Both the position numbers and the translations under genes were made by a program. Shown here in pieces: positions 54,501-64,000 of a DNA stretch of 64,000 bases (position 1 is the stretch's first letter; every line of letters begins with the position of its first letter). The DNA is from Paroedura picta (taxonomy: Eukaryota; Chordata; Lepidosauria; Squamata; Gekkonidae). The DNA is taken from the NCBI RefSeq assembly GCF_049243985.1, contig NC_135384.1, positions 873,001 through 937,000 on the forward strand, in the 5' to 3' direction. Under the pieces are notes generated by a model. That model saw only the letters and a list, made by a program, of their open reading frames with translations, was not told the origin of the DNA and made no database searches.

Positions 54501-57500
54501 CAGGGACACCTGCGAGGGACGCAGGGGAATAACGCCTGCAGGACTCAGCAAGAAGAGAGCTGCCTCAGCAGAGGAGCAAGCTAGGGAGACCCTCTAAGTC
54601 AAATAAGTGATTGTGAGCTGGAGAGGGTCAGGAGTCCAGGAGATTCCAGGAGATCCCCAGGCCCCATCTGGAGGTTGGCAACCCAGGTGAACAGGGCCTG
54701 GCCATTTTGTGTGTGTGTGTGTGTGTGGGGGGGAAGTTTCCTCCTAAGGACAAATGGGTCCGGTTCAGCGAGTGGCACAAGGGGCAGTCGGGGGGGGGCA
54801 AGGTGTTCCCAGGTGTGTGTGGGGGGGGTGTTTGCAGTTGTCTCTTGCCTGTGCGTTTCCTTGGGCCCCACCCCCTTCCCCTCCTGTTCCCCCTCCGGAA
54901 AGGCAGGGGTAGGGGCTGCGTGGAAACTGCTAATTAAGACCTTGGTGTGTCTAATTAACGCTCTCCCCTTGCAGCGAATTAATTAGGCGCCAGGTTGCCA
55001 TGGAAATGGGATGTGACCTAGAAACGGAAACAGAAATTTTGAGGAGGGGGCACTCTTTCATATTTCTGTGGGAATGGGTTCCGTGGGCAGGGGGGCCAGA
55101 ACGTCCTCTCCCAAGCCCCCCTCCGCTCATGATGCTCAACCAACCCTGGATGTATTGCACTTGCTGTACTTCCATGTGTGCCCCCAACTTTCCGGTCACC
55201 TGGTTCCTAATGGCCTTTGGCCTTTGACCTTTCTAACCTACTGACCCTGACCTCCAGAGATCTGCATTCTGGCAATTAGGACTTGACCCTTTTTTTTGGG
55301 GGGGGGGTGTTCTTGACTTGGGTCAGGATATTTTCTCCTTTTTGTTGTGGGCCCCACTCTGAGACCACCAGCCTCCCTCCACCATCTATTTGGACAGAGT
55401 TTTGGGGCTGGTTTGAAAGTTCCTCTGACTTATGTCCACCCTGTGAGGGGATGACCTCAAAACATCTTCTCACCAGCAGCCGTGGTCGGGCTTTGCAAGA
55501 GGAAGGCCGTGGTGTCCACCACCGAGGTGACGTCTCCGTGGGCTCTTCCCCTTCCCCTTCCCCGTTGCCTTCAATGACGTCTCGGGCTATTGTCTTCTCT
55601 CGTGCGCCTGGGCTTCTCAGGATGTGCTCAGTTTGGCCATTGTCGCTTCTAGGGAGAGTCCAGGCACCTACAGCCCTCTGTCCTCCCAAACTGCCCCTTC
55701 TGCGGAAGGAATTAACCCTTTCCCGGCCGCCACCTCCTGCCTCGAGGGTCCTGCGCAAGTTGGCGTTCCCATCGGAGGGTGCCTGTTGGGTTGCTGGGGA
55801 CCCCCCGGGCGGCCTTCCGCTCCCTCACGGCCTCGCTCCTCTTTCTCCTCTCACAGATATCCGAGATAGCGGGAAGAAGCCGGTCATGCTGTTCATTCAT
55901 GGCGGATCCTACATGGAGGGAACGGGGAACATGTTTGACAGCAGCGTCTTGGCTGCCTACGGCAACGTCATTGTCGTCACCATGAACTACCGGCTCGGCG
56001 TGCTGGGTAGGGGGGCTGGGGCTGCCCTCTGGCTCCTGGGGGGGGGGGGCTCTCGGATGGCGTGGCCTTCAGCATCCTTCTCCCTGAAAAACTTGAAGCC
56101 TCACCTGGGGGGAGGTTTGCTTATTTGATGTGTACAATTTATTTAATTAATGTCAAAAACAACAATAAAGGAAATAATTAGAAATCCTATCTAAAAGGGA
56201 AACAAAAATATAACAACAGGGCTGGTAGATCTACAGAGAGGTTTCTACTAAACATTTTCAAACAAATACAAATGAGGCCCTATCAGACAAGAAGAATTCC
56301 TGGCAGCAGCCAAAACCTTTCTGGCTTTACTCTGCCCTCCCTTTCTGTGTTGGCTTATCTGGCATGTTCTGAAAGCAGAATAAAAAATCTCACAGTGCCG
56401 GGAGAGACTTCTTGCTCCTTTTGGAAAGAGAGGTTTTGCTAGCTTTGCATAGGAGCTTTGGTTGCAGCAAATCTGTGCTCGCTCTTACATGGTGAGCAAG
56501 TACATTTATTTATTAATAATGAGATTTGTATACCGCTCCTCTCGGACTGGCCCTCTCGGGGCGGTATGCGGTTCAGTCCTGCAAGCAGGAGGTCTCCTCC
56601 GATGGGAAACGCAGCATGCACAAGAAAAAGAGTAGGCCCAAGTGGGCGTCTTCGCAGAGGAGGTGGTTTGGGGAATGGCTCGCTGCGTGGAGGTTGGGGG
56701 TCTCCTGGCTAGACCCTTTGGATTTATCTGCTGAGTCTGCATCGGGCTGTGGGTCTCGCCCCACCCCCACCCTTCTTTGTTCCCCCTATGGGTGTGAAAT
56801 TTACCCAGGCTCTGCCGAAATTAATATTTCATTAAAAAGCTTTCAATAATTAACAGCCAGGCCTCGTTATCTCCTGCAAAAGGGCCCCGGGACAGAGCGA
56901 TGATTAATTTTGAAGGAGATTGGGCCAGCGACGACGCAGTACTTAGCTCAGGCAAAAGAAGCTTCTTCCGACGGACAGCTTTTCCGGGCTCCTTTTGTTT
57001 GAGAAAAATGTCCCCCAAGCAGTCTTTTTCCTTCGCATCATTACGTCAGGCTGCATCTGATGGAGGCCCATCCAGTGCAGCCTCCCTTCCCACATGGGCC
57101 AGCCAGTTCCTCTGGAGGTCCAGCCACAGGACAGAGAGGCCTTCCCCTGATGTTGCTCCCTGGCCCTGGGGTTCAGAGGATTAGTGCCCTTGAATGTGGA
57201 GGTTCCCCCCAGTCACCAGGGCTTGCAACCATTGATCCACATCCTCCATTAATCCACTGACTTGCTTTTTAAAGCTCTTTATTCCTACGGCCATCACTAC
57301 ATCCTCTAGCAGCAAATTCCACATTTTAGTCTTTCTGTGTGTAAAGTAGTATTTCCTTTTGAATTTATATTTCCTACTGCCCATTGGATACCCTCAAGTT
57401 GTAGCATTTTTGGGAGAGGAGAAAAAGCCCTCTTTGTCAACACTCCCCATCCCATTGTTTGATAAGCCCCCATCATGACTCCCCTCCGTGATGTCTTTTT

Positions 57501-60500
57501 TCTAAATCGAAAAGCCCTCGGATCTTTTGGTCTCTTTATGTCCCTCCCTGCTCTGTGACAAGCTCTGATTATGTTTGCTGAGGATCTGTCCCCGGAGCAA
57601 ATCCATCGGTGACCCTCATCTATCTGGCTGTGGACGTGTTTTCTTCTTGGGCCTTGGCAGCATTGGGGACTGCGAATTTCTCAAAAGGAGGCAGAGCAGG
57701 GACAGCAGCTGATTGGGAATTCGATCTAAGATTCTCTGTTTGAAAACCTTGTGGAGTTTTAAAGGCATAAAATATTTATTAGCTGCCTTTGTGCCTTGCA
57801 GGAATTCAAGGCAGCTTACAGGATGAATGACAATAAAATATATCAGATACATAAAAAGGACGACTTAGAACCAGTCATTTAAAACTGCCAGCAAGCAGAA
57901 GAACTAATCAGATTTTGGGAATAAAATCTGCCTCCCAAACCCATCCCCTGGGAGAGTCGTTCCATAGCCATGGGGCTGCCACTGGGTCAGCGGGGCAGTC
58001 AAGAGACCCTCTTTCCCCCTGCGCTTTTCATTCTCGGGGCAGGAGCATAGGGGAGAAGATGGTCCTTGCAATGCCCCGGTCCCACTCGTGTGGGGCTCTA
58101 AAGGCCAAAGCAACAGCTTTCCCTCCCAGCTGGAGGGCAGCTTCTGTCCCACCCCCTCACCTGAGCTTCGCTCTGCTTTTCCTCCACAGGCTTCATGAGC
58201 ACGGGGGACCAGTCTGCCAAGGGGAATTACGGCCTTCTGGACCAGATCCAGGCCTTGCGCTGGCTGAATGAGAATATCGGCCACTTTGGGGGTGACCCCG
58301 AGCGGATCACCATCTTTGGTTCGGGAGCAGGGGCCTCCTGCGTCAACCTCCTCATCCTGTCCCACCACTCAGAAGGTAAATGTTTTTGTGACTTCCAGCT
58401 GCCCCCCCCCCCAAGGGCTCCACCTTCTTCTTCCCTTTCAAATCACGGGGATTTCCCCCTGTGTCATCATCTCGTGTTGAAATGCTCCCTTTCTGGCCTG
58501 TCTACTTGGGCATCCAGCCCCTCCTTTTCCACACCCTGTCCCCTTTCTGTTGAGAAGAAAAGGAGAGGGTTATACCATAGAGGGTGGGCTATACCACTCC
58601 CTGACCTGGCTGGCCCTGTCTTGTCAGATCTCAGAAGCTCAGCAGGGCCAGCCCTGTTTCTGCTGCTTGGATGGGAGACCCCCAAGGAAGTCCTGGGCTG
58701 CTCTGCAGGAACAGGAAACGGCAAACCACCTTCCGGCATCTCCTGTTTCGAATCCCCCTCGCTGGCTCTTTGTACACCCACACTTAGCACGCTCTCTTTT
58801 GCCGAATGGGGAGCAGGCGCCGTTTCCTGCCCCCCTCCGTCCTTGCAGCCTGTCCCTTCTGCGACCCGCCCTTGTCCTCCCTGCCCCACGGTCACGGAGA
58901 GCCTTTTCTCTTCCCGCTTCCACAGGTCTCTTCCAGAAGGCCATAGCCCAGAGTGGCACAGCCATTTCCAGCTGGTCCGTGAACTACCAGCCTCTCAAGT
59001 ACACGCGCATGCTGGCCTCCAAGGTCGGCTGTGATCACATGGACACGGGGGATACCGTCGAGTGCCTGCGGCGCAAGCCCTACCGGGAGCTGGTGGACCA
59101 GGATATCCAGCCGGCACGCTATCACATCGCCTTTGGCCCCGTGGTGGATGGGGACGTGGTTCCGGACGACCCGGAGATTCTGATGCAGCAGGGGGAGTTC
59201 CTCAACTACGACATCCTCATCGGGGTGAACCAGGGAGAGGGCCTGAAGTTCGTGGAAGACTCCATGGAGAACGAGGACGGCATCTCCGCCAGCTACTTTG
59301 ACTTCACCATTTCCAACTTTGTCGACAATCTCTACGGCTACCCGGAGGGCAAGGATATCCTGCGCGAGACCATCAAGTTCATGTACACGGACTGGGCCGA
59401 CCGGGACAACGGCGAGATGCGCCGCAAGACCCTCCTGGCGCTTTTCACGGACCACCAGTGGGTGGCGCCTGCCGTGGCCACCGCGAAGCTCCACGCGGAG
59501 TATCAGTCGCCCGTCTACTTCTACACCTTCTACCACCACTGCCAGACGGACACGCGGCCTGAGTGGGCGGACGCTGCCCACGGGGACGAGATCCCCTACG
59601 TCTTCGGGGTGCCCATGATCGGTGCCACGGATCTCTTCCCTTGCAACTTCTCCAAGAATGACGTCATGCTGAGCGCCGTGGTCATGACCTACTGGACCAA
59701 CTTCGCAAAGACCGGGTGAGAGGTCGGGTGGAGGGTGGAAGAATACAAGAGGGGAGGGAAAGGAAGGGGGCGGAGGCAGGGAGGGGCTGGGGGAGGGGCC
59801 GTGGCCCAGTGTCTGAGCATCTGCTTGGGACGTAGGAGGTCCCAGGTTCAATCCCCAGTGGAAAGGACCTGGGCAGGAGGGGATGGGAAAGGCCTCTGCC
59901 TGGAGCGCAGCTGCCATCTGAGTGGGCAATGCTGACTTGACTCAGCGGCAAGAAAGAGGAGAAAGGCTGGGCTAGAGGGTTTGATTAGGAGTGACTCCAG
60001 ATCTAAATCCCACTTTTAGCCCAACCCTCTCTGGGTAACAACACTGGGCCGATTGCTTGCAGCCAAACAAAACTGGTAGGGTGCTGTGAAGACATAGCAA
60101 TAGGGGGTGGTTTCTTGATTGGGGGAAGGGCAGGATGAAAATGAGATAAATACGGGGAGTTGGATTGAAGGTGAAAACATCTCCTCTCCCAGATGGATGA
60201 CTCTGGCCAGGCCTTGTTTGGATATCAGAGAGCTCTTAAGGAGCCCGGGGTGTCTCGTTAGCTTTCAAAGGATAGCAATTATACGAGCCCATTAATTATT
60301 TCCGACCCAAAGCCTGCCGTTTCACCAGGCAAGGAGCCTCGTCAGGAGACCGGCTTCTCATACTGATGGTTCCCCAAATCATCTTCCCACCATAGCCGAT
60401 TGTTGGCTCTCCTTGAGGAGGCGCATGGTCTTCGCTGATTGTCTCATAACCTCAAACACCCAAATGCAGCTATCCTCACCAATCAGCGTAAAATACACAA

Positions 60501-62354
60501 AGCACTGCCTGTTCCTTCTCACTACTCTACCTCCTAACAAAGAATATTTAAAAATAATCATTACAAATTTCTAACACACAGAATTATCTGTTACGCCCCT
60601 GGCCCTGCCTCCTGCCCGCAGTACCTTCCAGGTACTTGTCCAGCCTTACTGCAGAGAGGCCTCAGATGAGGGGAGATTCTGTGGGCCTCATCCCCCCCCC
60701 CTCCTGTCTGTCCTCGGGACTTCTGCAAATGCTCATCTGGCTGACAAGAAGATTCATGGACACTAAAGCAAAATCCAGACACGCTCCCCGTTTGGCAATA
60801 TGTCAGTCCTTAAATTCTGGACTCGGCGAATTCTGCCCGTTTGCAAATTTTGCTTTCAACCTCTGCCCAGTCTCTGCACAGGGAGGATTCAGAGGCAGCG
60901 ATCTTAGTGGTCAATCAGATCCCACAATCTTCCATGTGGGGTCCTTCCCTCTACTGTCCCCTGAGAATCCCTAAGTCCAGCCTTACAATGAAAAGAGAAG
61001 CTGGGGTGGGAGAAGGGGCCCCGAGGGCTTTCTGGCCCCCAGATTCCTTTCCTCTCCCGAAGGACCCCTAAGAGCAATGGTGGGAGGTGGGGTCCAGTTG
61101 CAGCCGACCTCTGCTGACCGCCCCCCCCCCCCCCGTGAGGGCTCTGTGGCAAGAGACGTTGCGAGGCGGCCTCCAGCCAGGCCGTGGCCTCTTCCGTGGC
61201 CGGTGCAGGGAGGCCTCCTTGGCCCGTGGGTGGAGGGCCCAAGGGGGGAGTAGATCGAGGTGGGTCACCAGGTGAGTCTGTCAGAGCAGAAACGCCCAAG
61301 AGTCCCGGAGCATCTTAAATGCTAACAAAGCAGGTGGGCTTTCAGGAGTCCCCGCCGGTATCTGAAGAAGTGAGCGATGGCGCCCGGTTGCTTAGTCTTC
61401 ACGGCCTGCTACAGGCAGTTCCCGGGTCTGGCTGCTCCTGTGGACAGTCCTGCGGTCCTGCCTTGGCCGTAGGCGCTTCCCCCTTGGGCTTGGCTGAGAC
61501 GCCGTCTCCTCTTGCTTCTGCCTCCGCTCTGCAGGGATCCCAACCAGCCCGTGCCCCAAGACACCAAGTTCATCCACACGAAGCCGAACCGCTTCGAGGA
61601 AGTGGTGTGGACCAAGTTCAACACGAAGGACAAGCAGTACCTCCACATCGGCCTCAAGCCCCGGGTGAGGGACAACTACCGGGCCAACAAGGTGGCCTTC
61701 TGGCTGGAGCTGGTGCCCCACCTCCACAACCTCCACGAGCCTCCCCACACGTCGACGACCACCCGCATCCCGCCCTACGGCACCCGGTGGCCCAGCACCC
61801 GCGTGGGGCCCAGCACCACTCGCCGGCCCATCCCGACCCTTCCCCCCGACGAGGACGACGTGGGCCGGTCTCAGCACTACGTCCCCTTCCCGGGGGATTC
61901 GCGGGACTACTCCACCGAGCTCAGCGTCACCGTGGCCGTCGGGGCCTCCCTGCTCTTCCTCAACATCCTGGCCTTCGCCGCGCTCTACTACAAGCGGGAC
62001 AAGCGGCACGAGCTGCGGACCGGCCGGCGCCTCAGCCCCCAGCGCAACGCGGCCAACGACCTGGTCCACGGCGGGCAGGAGGAGGAGATCATGTCGTTGC
62101 AGATCAAGCACTCGGAGCACGACGCCCACGACCTGGAGCCCCTGCGGCCCCACGAGATCCTGCGCCCCGCCTGCCCCCCCGACTACACGCTGGCCCTGCG
62201 CCGGGCGCCGGACGACGTGCCCCTGATGACCCCCAACACCATCACCATGATCCCCAGCAGCATCACGGGGATGCAGGCCCTGCACCCGTTCAACACCTTC
62301 CCCACCGGACACAACAACACCCTCCCCCACCCTCACTCCACCACCCGTGTATAG
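44362..62354 (+). CDS. NLGN2: Neuroligin-2 (six coding exons, complete)
   Basis: Postsynaptic adhesion protein of inhibitory synapses; binds presynaptic neurexins outside and gephyrin/collybistin inside. Coding exons are 44362-44827, 49736-49792, 55857-56006, 58190-58375, 58926-59715 and 61535-62354, all GT/AG and in phase: 822 residues. Domain order: a signal peptide ([12 protein letters not shown]..., hydrophobic to about residue 37), a cholinesterase-like domain ([74 protein letters not shown]), a stalk, a transmembrane helix ([20 protein letters not shown]), and a cytosolic tail. The esterase serine is replaced (GSGAGAS instead of GXSXG), as in all neuroligins. [20 protein letters not shown] and [19 protein letters not shown] identify NLGN2 over NLGN1/3. 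The tail has the gephyrin-binding tyrosine motif ([17 protein letters not shown]) and the C-terminal PDZ ligand HSTTRV. Confidence 0.96.
45172..45480. repeat. Two forward pieces and one reverse piece of the CACCTTnAAGACTAAC repeat
   Basis: Forward: AAAGAGCCAGAGTCCAGGAG at 45176 and AAAGAGCCAGACTCTAGGGG at about 45293. Reverse: TTGTTAGTCTTTGAGGAGCA at 45440. Repeated units of one dispersed family; name uncertain. Confidence 0.6.
45812..45900 (+). repeat. Dispersed repeat piece, same family
   Basis: CTCCAGGGGCACCTTTGAAAA and a downstream match in the forward direction. Confidence 0.5.
47755..48000 (+). repeat. CR1-like dispersed repeat piece
   Basis: Phrases such as CCCTGCTGGGTCAGGCCAGG and GGCCAGCCAGTTCCTCTGGA match the copies at 7395 and 57035. 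Confidence 0.6.
48491..48532 (+). repeat. (CT)n microsatellite
   Basis: About 20 CT units. Confidence 0.97.
49014..49250 (-). mobile_element. MITE-like element, mixed pieces
   Basis: The plus strand includes TTTTCTCCAGGGGAGCTGAT, the reverse of the element core seen at 52560, and TATGGAGATTTGGGGGGTGG. Ends are worn. Confidence 0.5.
49736..49792 (+). CDS. NLGN2: NLGN2 splice-site-A cassette exon (57 bases)
   Basis: Encodes [19 protein letters not shown], corresponding to the human NLGN2 insert at splice site A (GPLTKKRDEATLNPPDT). Both borders are phase 1, so skipping keeps the frame. It follows a very long T/C tract ending CTCCTAG, donor GTATTT. Confidence 0.92.
51936..52030 (+). repeat. 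Dispersed repeat, CACCTTnAAGACTAAC family
   Basis: AGCCCAGGGGCACCTTGAAG and then ATATAAGCTTTCGTGTGTG. Confidence 0.6.
52026..52375. promoter_or_regulatory. Cluster of six ZNF143/THAP11-type motifs in NLGN2 intron 2
   Basis: Six diverged copies of ACTACAnnTCCCAnnATGC: 52026-52047 (minus), 52123-52141 (minus), 52160-52181 (minus), 52227-52248 (plus), 52285-52306 (minus), 52354-52375 (plus). The third reads AACTACAACTCCCATGATGC on the minus strand, the full consensus. The spacers are unlike one another, so this is not a simple tandem repeat. Confidence 0.55.
52495..52685 (+). mobile_element. MITE-like element, full length
   Basis: Starts GGTTGCCAATCTCCAGC and ends CCGGACTTGGCAACC; the terminal nine bases are perfect inverted repeats (GGTTGCCAA). 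Core includes AGATGAGTTCCCCTGGAGAA. About 190 bases, non-coding. A target-site duplication is not clear. Confidence 0.75.
53313..53420 (+). repeat. tRNA-derived SINE
   Basis: Head GCATGGTAGTGCAGGGGCAG, B box (CGGGTTCAGTCC), then GCGGGAGGGGACGGCAAAGA. Family of 27655. Confidence 0.7.
53876..54060 (+). repeat. tRNA-derived SINE
   Basis: B box GGGTTCGAATCCCCTCTTC, then GGGTAGCCTTGGGCCTGTCA and CAGGGTTGTTGTTAGGAGGA. Confidence 0.65.
54640..54686 (-). mobile_element. MITE-like element end, minus strand
   Basis: The plus strand ends CATCTGGAGGTTGGCAACCC, the reverse of the element head. Confidence 0.55.
54925..54990. promoter_or_regulatory. Three TAATTA words in 55 bases, NLGN2 intron 2
   Basis: TAATTA at 54931, 54952 and 54980, about 21 and 28 bases apart, in GC-rich surroundings. 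Homeodomain-type sites; activity inferred. Confidence 0.35.
55857..56006 (+). CDS. NLGN2: NLGN2 coding exon 3
   Basis: 150 bases encoding [20 protein letters not shown] through to NYRLGVL. Acceptor TCTCACAG; the donor, read as G|GTAGG, is the weakest in the gene. Confidence 0.93.
56007..58189. other. NLGN2: NLGN2 intron 3
   Basis: AT-rich for this window. Contains a CR1-like repeat (57035-57610) and an AT-rich block with ATTAATATT and AATTAAC words at 56815-56915. No extra exon is seen. Confidence 0.55.
57035..57610 (+). repeat. CR1-like dispersed repeat
   Basis: Contains GGGCCAGCCAGTTCCTCTGG, GTAGTATTTCCTTTTGAATT, GAAAAAGCCCTCTTTGTCAA and CATCATGACTCCCCTCCGTG, phrases familiar from long CR1-type repeats of reptile genomes. 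The longest copy here. Confidence 0.65.
58190..58375 (+). CDS. NLGN2: NLGN2 coding exon 4
   Basis: 186 bases encoding [19 protein letters not shown] through [19 protein letters not shown], including the changed nucleophile elbow. Acceptor CTCCACAG, donor GTAAAT. Confidence 0.95.
58602..58740 (+). mobile_element. 5S-rRNA-derived SINE, NLGN2 intron 4
   Basis: AGATCTCAGAAGCTCAGCAG, then GGATGGGAGACCCCCAAGGA and GGAACAGGAAACGGCAAACC: the 5S rRNA internal promoter region followed by the SINE body. Confidence 0.75.
58926..59715 (+). CDS. NLGN2: NLGN2 coding exon 5
   Basis: 790 bases from [18 protein letters not shown] to TYWTNFAKT. Contains [14 protein letters not shown] and [19 protein letters not shown]. 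Acceptor TTCCACAG, donor GTGAGA, phase 2. Confidence 0.96.
59794..59945 (+). repeat. tRNA-derived SINE
   Basis: Head GGGCCGTGGCCCAGTGTCTG, B box (AGGTTCAATCCCC), then AAGGACCTGGGCAGGAGGGG and a body ending CAATGCTGACTTGA. Confidence 0.75.
61270..61380 (+). repeat. Dispersed repeat, CACCTTnAAGACTAAC family
   Basis: AAGAGTCCCGGAGCATCTTA, then GCTAACAAAGCAGG and ATCTGAAGAAGTGAGCGATG. Confidence 0.6.
61535..62354 (+). CDS. NLGN2: NLGN2 coding exon 6 with stop
   Basis: Begins [20 protein letters not shown]; has the stalk (Thr/Pro-rich), transmembrane helix, gephyrin motif and HSTTRV end; stop TAG at 62352-62354. The last 50 residues resemble NLGN1/NLGN3 ([10 protein letters not shown]) rather than the proline-rich mammalian NLGN2 end. 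Confidence 0.96.
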
Positions 62355-64000
62355 TTGCCCTCCCCCCTCGCACCCTCAGCCACCTGGCGACGGTGGTCCC
62401 GATCCACCCTGCTCCAAGAGGGAGGCGCCAATCCCACCCTGGGGATGGGTCTGCTTAGAACATTGTGGCAGCAGGAGGACAGATGGAGACTCCCCTCTCC
62501 TGCCGCGGTGCAGATGGGCAAGTGGGCGGCCACCTCTTTGTCCAGCTTGGCTTGGTACGGGAGCCTCCGTCGGCCAGCCCTGACTCTGGAGCAGAAGGGG
62601 GCAGGGGAAGAGAGGGCCTCCTTTCTAAGAGCTCAATCCCTTGGGGGCAGCAGCAGCATCACTGTGCAGGGCGAGCGGTCGCTCCTCTCCCAGTCCATTC
62701 CACCAGGTGCCGGAACGGCTGGTGTGGTTCCAGAGGTGGTTTTGGTGCTCGGTATGCCGGAGGGGAAGCCCTGCCGTCTCTCTTGTCCATTTTGGTTCAA
62801 TGGCGAAGACATCCACGCCCTTCCAAACTCCAGCGCGGGGCTAAGGGCCCCGGAAGGAGTCAGCGGGAAGATGCGCAAATGCAGCGCCCCTCTGCTCCTT
62901 CCCTCGCCGTTGACAGAGAAGCCAATCCCCTTGCCAAAGCCAGCCGTGCCACACTGTGCCGTGGGCAGAAGAGGGCCTGGCAAGGGTGGGAGAAGATCCC
63001 CATCAACGCAAGAGGGAATCTGAAGCTCAGCGTCCCTCGTGGCGACGGTGGAGGGGATGGCCTGCATTCGCTCCCTCACACGTTTCCAGCGCAGGATTGC
63101 CCCACAGACCGGCCAGTGGGGCCCCTTTTCTTCCGCTGTCTTCGCAGTTGGCCCAAGCTGCTCCCTGCCATCCTTCTCCTTGTCCCCAGCGGATTAAGCC
63201 AACATTCGTCATTCGAGCAGAGGTCGGTTCAGCCTTCCCATCACGAGCTGCCGTTGGTGCCCGGCTGTGCCAGAAGAGAAAGCGGAGAGTCCGTCAGGGC
63301 CACGTCGGCTCCCCACCACACCGGCCAGCAGCTGGAAAGAGAGGTTGACTGACCATCCGGCCTCCCTTCCATCTGGGGTGAGGTGGCCAAGCCCCCAGTG
63401 CCTTCCTAGCACAGCCTGAAGAGAGCCATCCTGCAGCTTTCTCACCCCTTGGTTGGTGGCCCTCCCCCCCCTCACCTCCAAGGATCCCACAGGACTCTGC
63501 CTGGAAGTCTCTCTGAGAGAAAGCCCTCCCTGCAAGCCCAGGGGTAGGGTGGTGGTGGGTGGCCCATGAAGAGGCAGGTGCTATCTCTGCAGGAGGAAGG
63601 GGGGCTGGGGAGGGACGTTGGGAGTTGGGGGCCCAGGGTGGGCGGGCGCAGCATGTTTGTTCCGGCTTGTTTCCAACAAGGTGAACATTTGAATGTAACA
63701 ACTGGAAATTCACATTTATTGGAGGGGAAAAGGGGGGGATGTAATTTTTGTCCTTTTAATTTTGAACAAAAAAGTCAAACGGTTAATAGACTGCAAAAGT
63801 TGGGGAAGGGAAAGGGGTGGAACTGTTTTGGTTTTCTTTTATTTTAACTACTGCTACTGCAAAAGATGAACTGCATGTTCCAAGCCTTTTGTTTCAAAGG
63901 AAAAAAGGAGTTGAATGAGGAAATTAAGGCAGGGCAACAGGATCAGCGCCTCAGCCTGCCGCAGGTCCCTCCCCCTTGCTCTCTGGCTCCTCCTTCCTCC
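62355..64000 (+). other. NLGN2: NLGN2 3' UTR and flank
   Basis: No AATAAA is seen between the stop codon and the right edge, so the 3' end may be outside the window or use a variant signal. From about 63690 the sequence becomes AT-rich. No other gene is supported. Confidence 0.5.

Larger units (their letters stand above)
49793..55856. other. NLGN2: NLGN2 intron 2
   Basis: About 6 kb. Left part is AT-rich; then a cluster of ZNF143-type words (52026-52375), a complete MITE-like element, two SINEs (53313-53420, 53876-54060), a minus-strand MITE piece (54640-54686), a GT tract (54709-54726) and a TAATTA cluster (54925-54990). Confidence 0.6.
59716..61534. other. NLGN2: NLGN2 intron 5
   Basis: Contains a tRNA-derived SINE (59794-59945), an AT-rich block with ATTAATTATT (60265-60310), and a dispersed repeat (61270-61380). 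No extra exon is seen. Confidence 0.55.

Noticed and set aside
58602-58740. A 5S rRNA gene
   Set aside because: Only the internal promoter region resembles 5S rRNA and it runs into a SINE body, so it is a 5S-derived SINE.
58195-59034. Read-through frame covering NLGN2 exon 4, intron 4 and exon 5
   Set aside because: The donor at 58375 and acceptor at 58925 are clear and the intron contains a SINE; the frame is open by chance.
60379-60561. 60-codon minus-strand frame in NLGN2 intron 5
   Set aside because: No start context or conserved motif; it may be part of an old transposon, but I could not assign a family.

Overview
This is vertebrate nuclear DNA, GC-rich, with CpG islands and spliced genes. 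Its repeats (a SINE with a CCTTTA-type tail, a 5S-rRNA-derived SINE, several tRNA-derived SINEs, CR1-like pieces and a short inverted-repeat element) point to a squamate reptile. I cannot name the species. Five protein-coding genes can be reconstructed exon by exon from splice sites and recalled human relatives. They belong to the block that lies on human 17p13.1.

Layout, left to right. 1-2572 (minus): the first five coding exons of CHRNB1, the muscle nicotinic acetylcholine receptor beta subunit, cut by the left edge. 2573-6585: intergenic or FGF11 3' UTR sequence. 6586-17881 (minus): complete FGF11, an intracellular FGF homologous factor, five coding exons. 17882-25278: repeat-rich spacer. 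25279-29370 (minus): complete TMEM102, two coding exons. 30492-33118 (minus): complete SPEM1-like spermatid gene, three coding exons. 33119-44100: spacer with two CpG islands; the first (about 36.85-38.0 kb) probably holds a non-coding first exon of NLGN2. 44362-62354 (plus): complete NLGN2 (neuroligin-2), six coding exons, 822 aa with the cassette exon. 62355-64000: NLGN2 3' UTR and flank.

The genes do not form one pathway. CHRNB1 serves the neuromuscular junction, NLGN2 the inhibitory synapse, FGF11 is a sodium-channel-associated FHF, SPEM1 acts in sperm maturation, and TMEM102 is a Mab-21-like protein. What they share is conserved neighbourhood. From what I know of the human map, all five human genes read in one direction; here NLGN2 is flipped and faces SPEM1 head to head.

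The observations I would follow up first are: six ZNF143-type motifs within 350 bases in NLGN2 intron 2; the NLGN2 orientation change; a reptile NLGN2 tail that lacks the mammalian proline-rich stretch; a muscle-type MEF2 plus E-box pair in CHRNB1 intron 2; a full match to the CTCF consensus in the same intron; and a SINE with a clean 14-base target-site duplication nested in an older repeat. No unknown gene system was found. All functional statements rest on family knowledge and on motifs read by eye; no database search was run.
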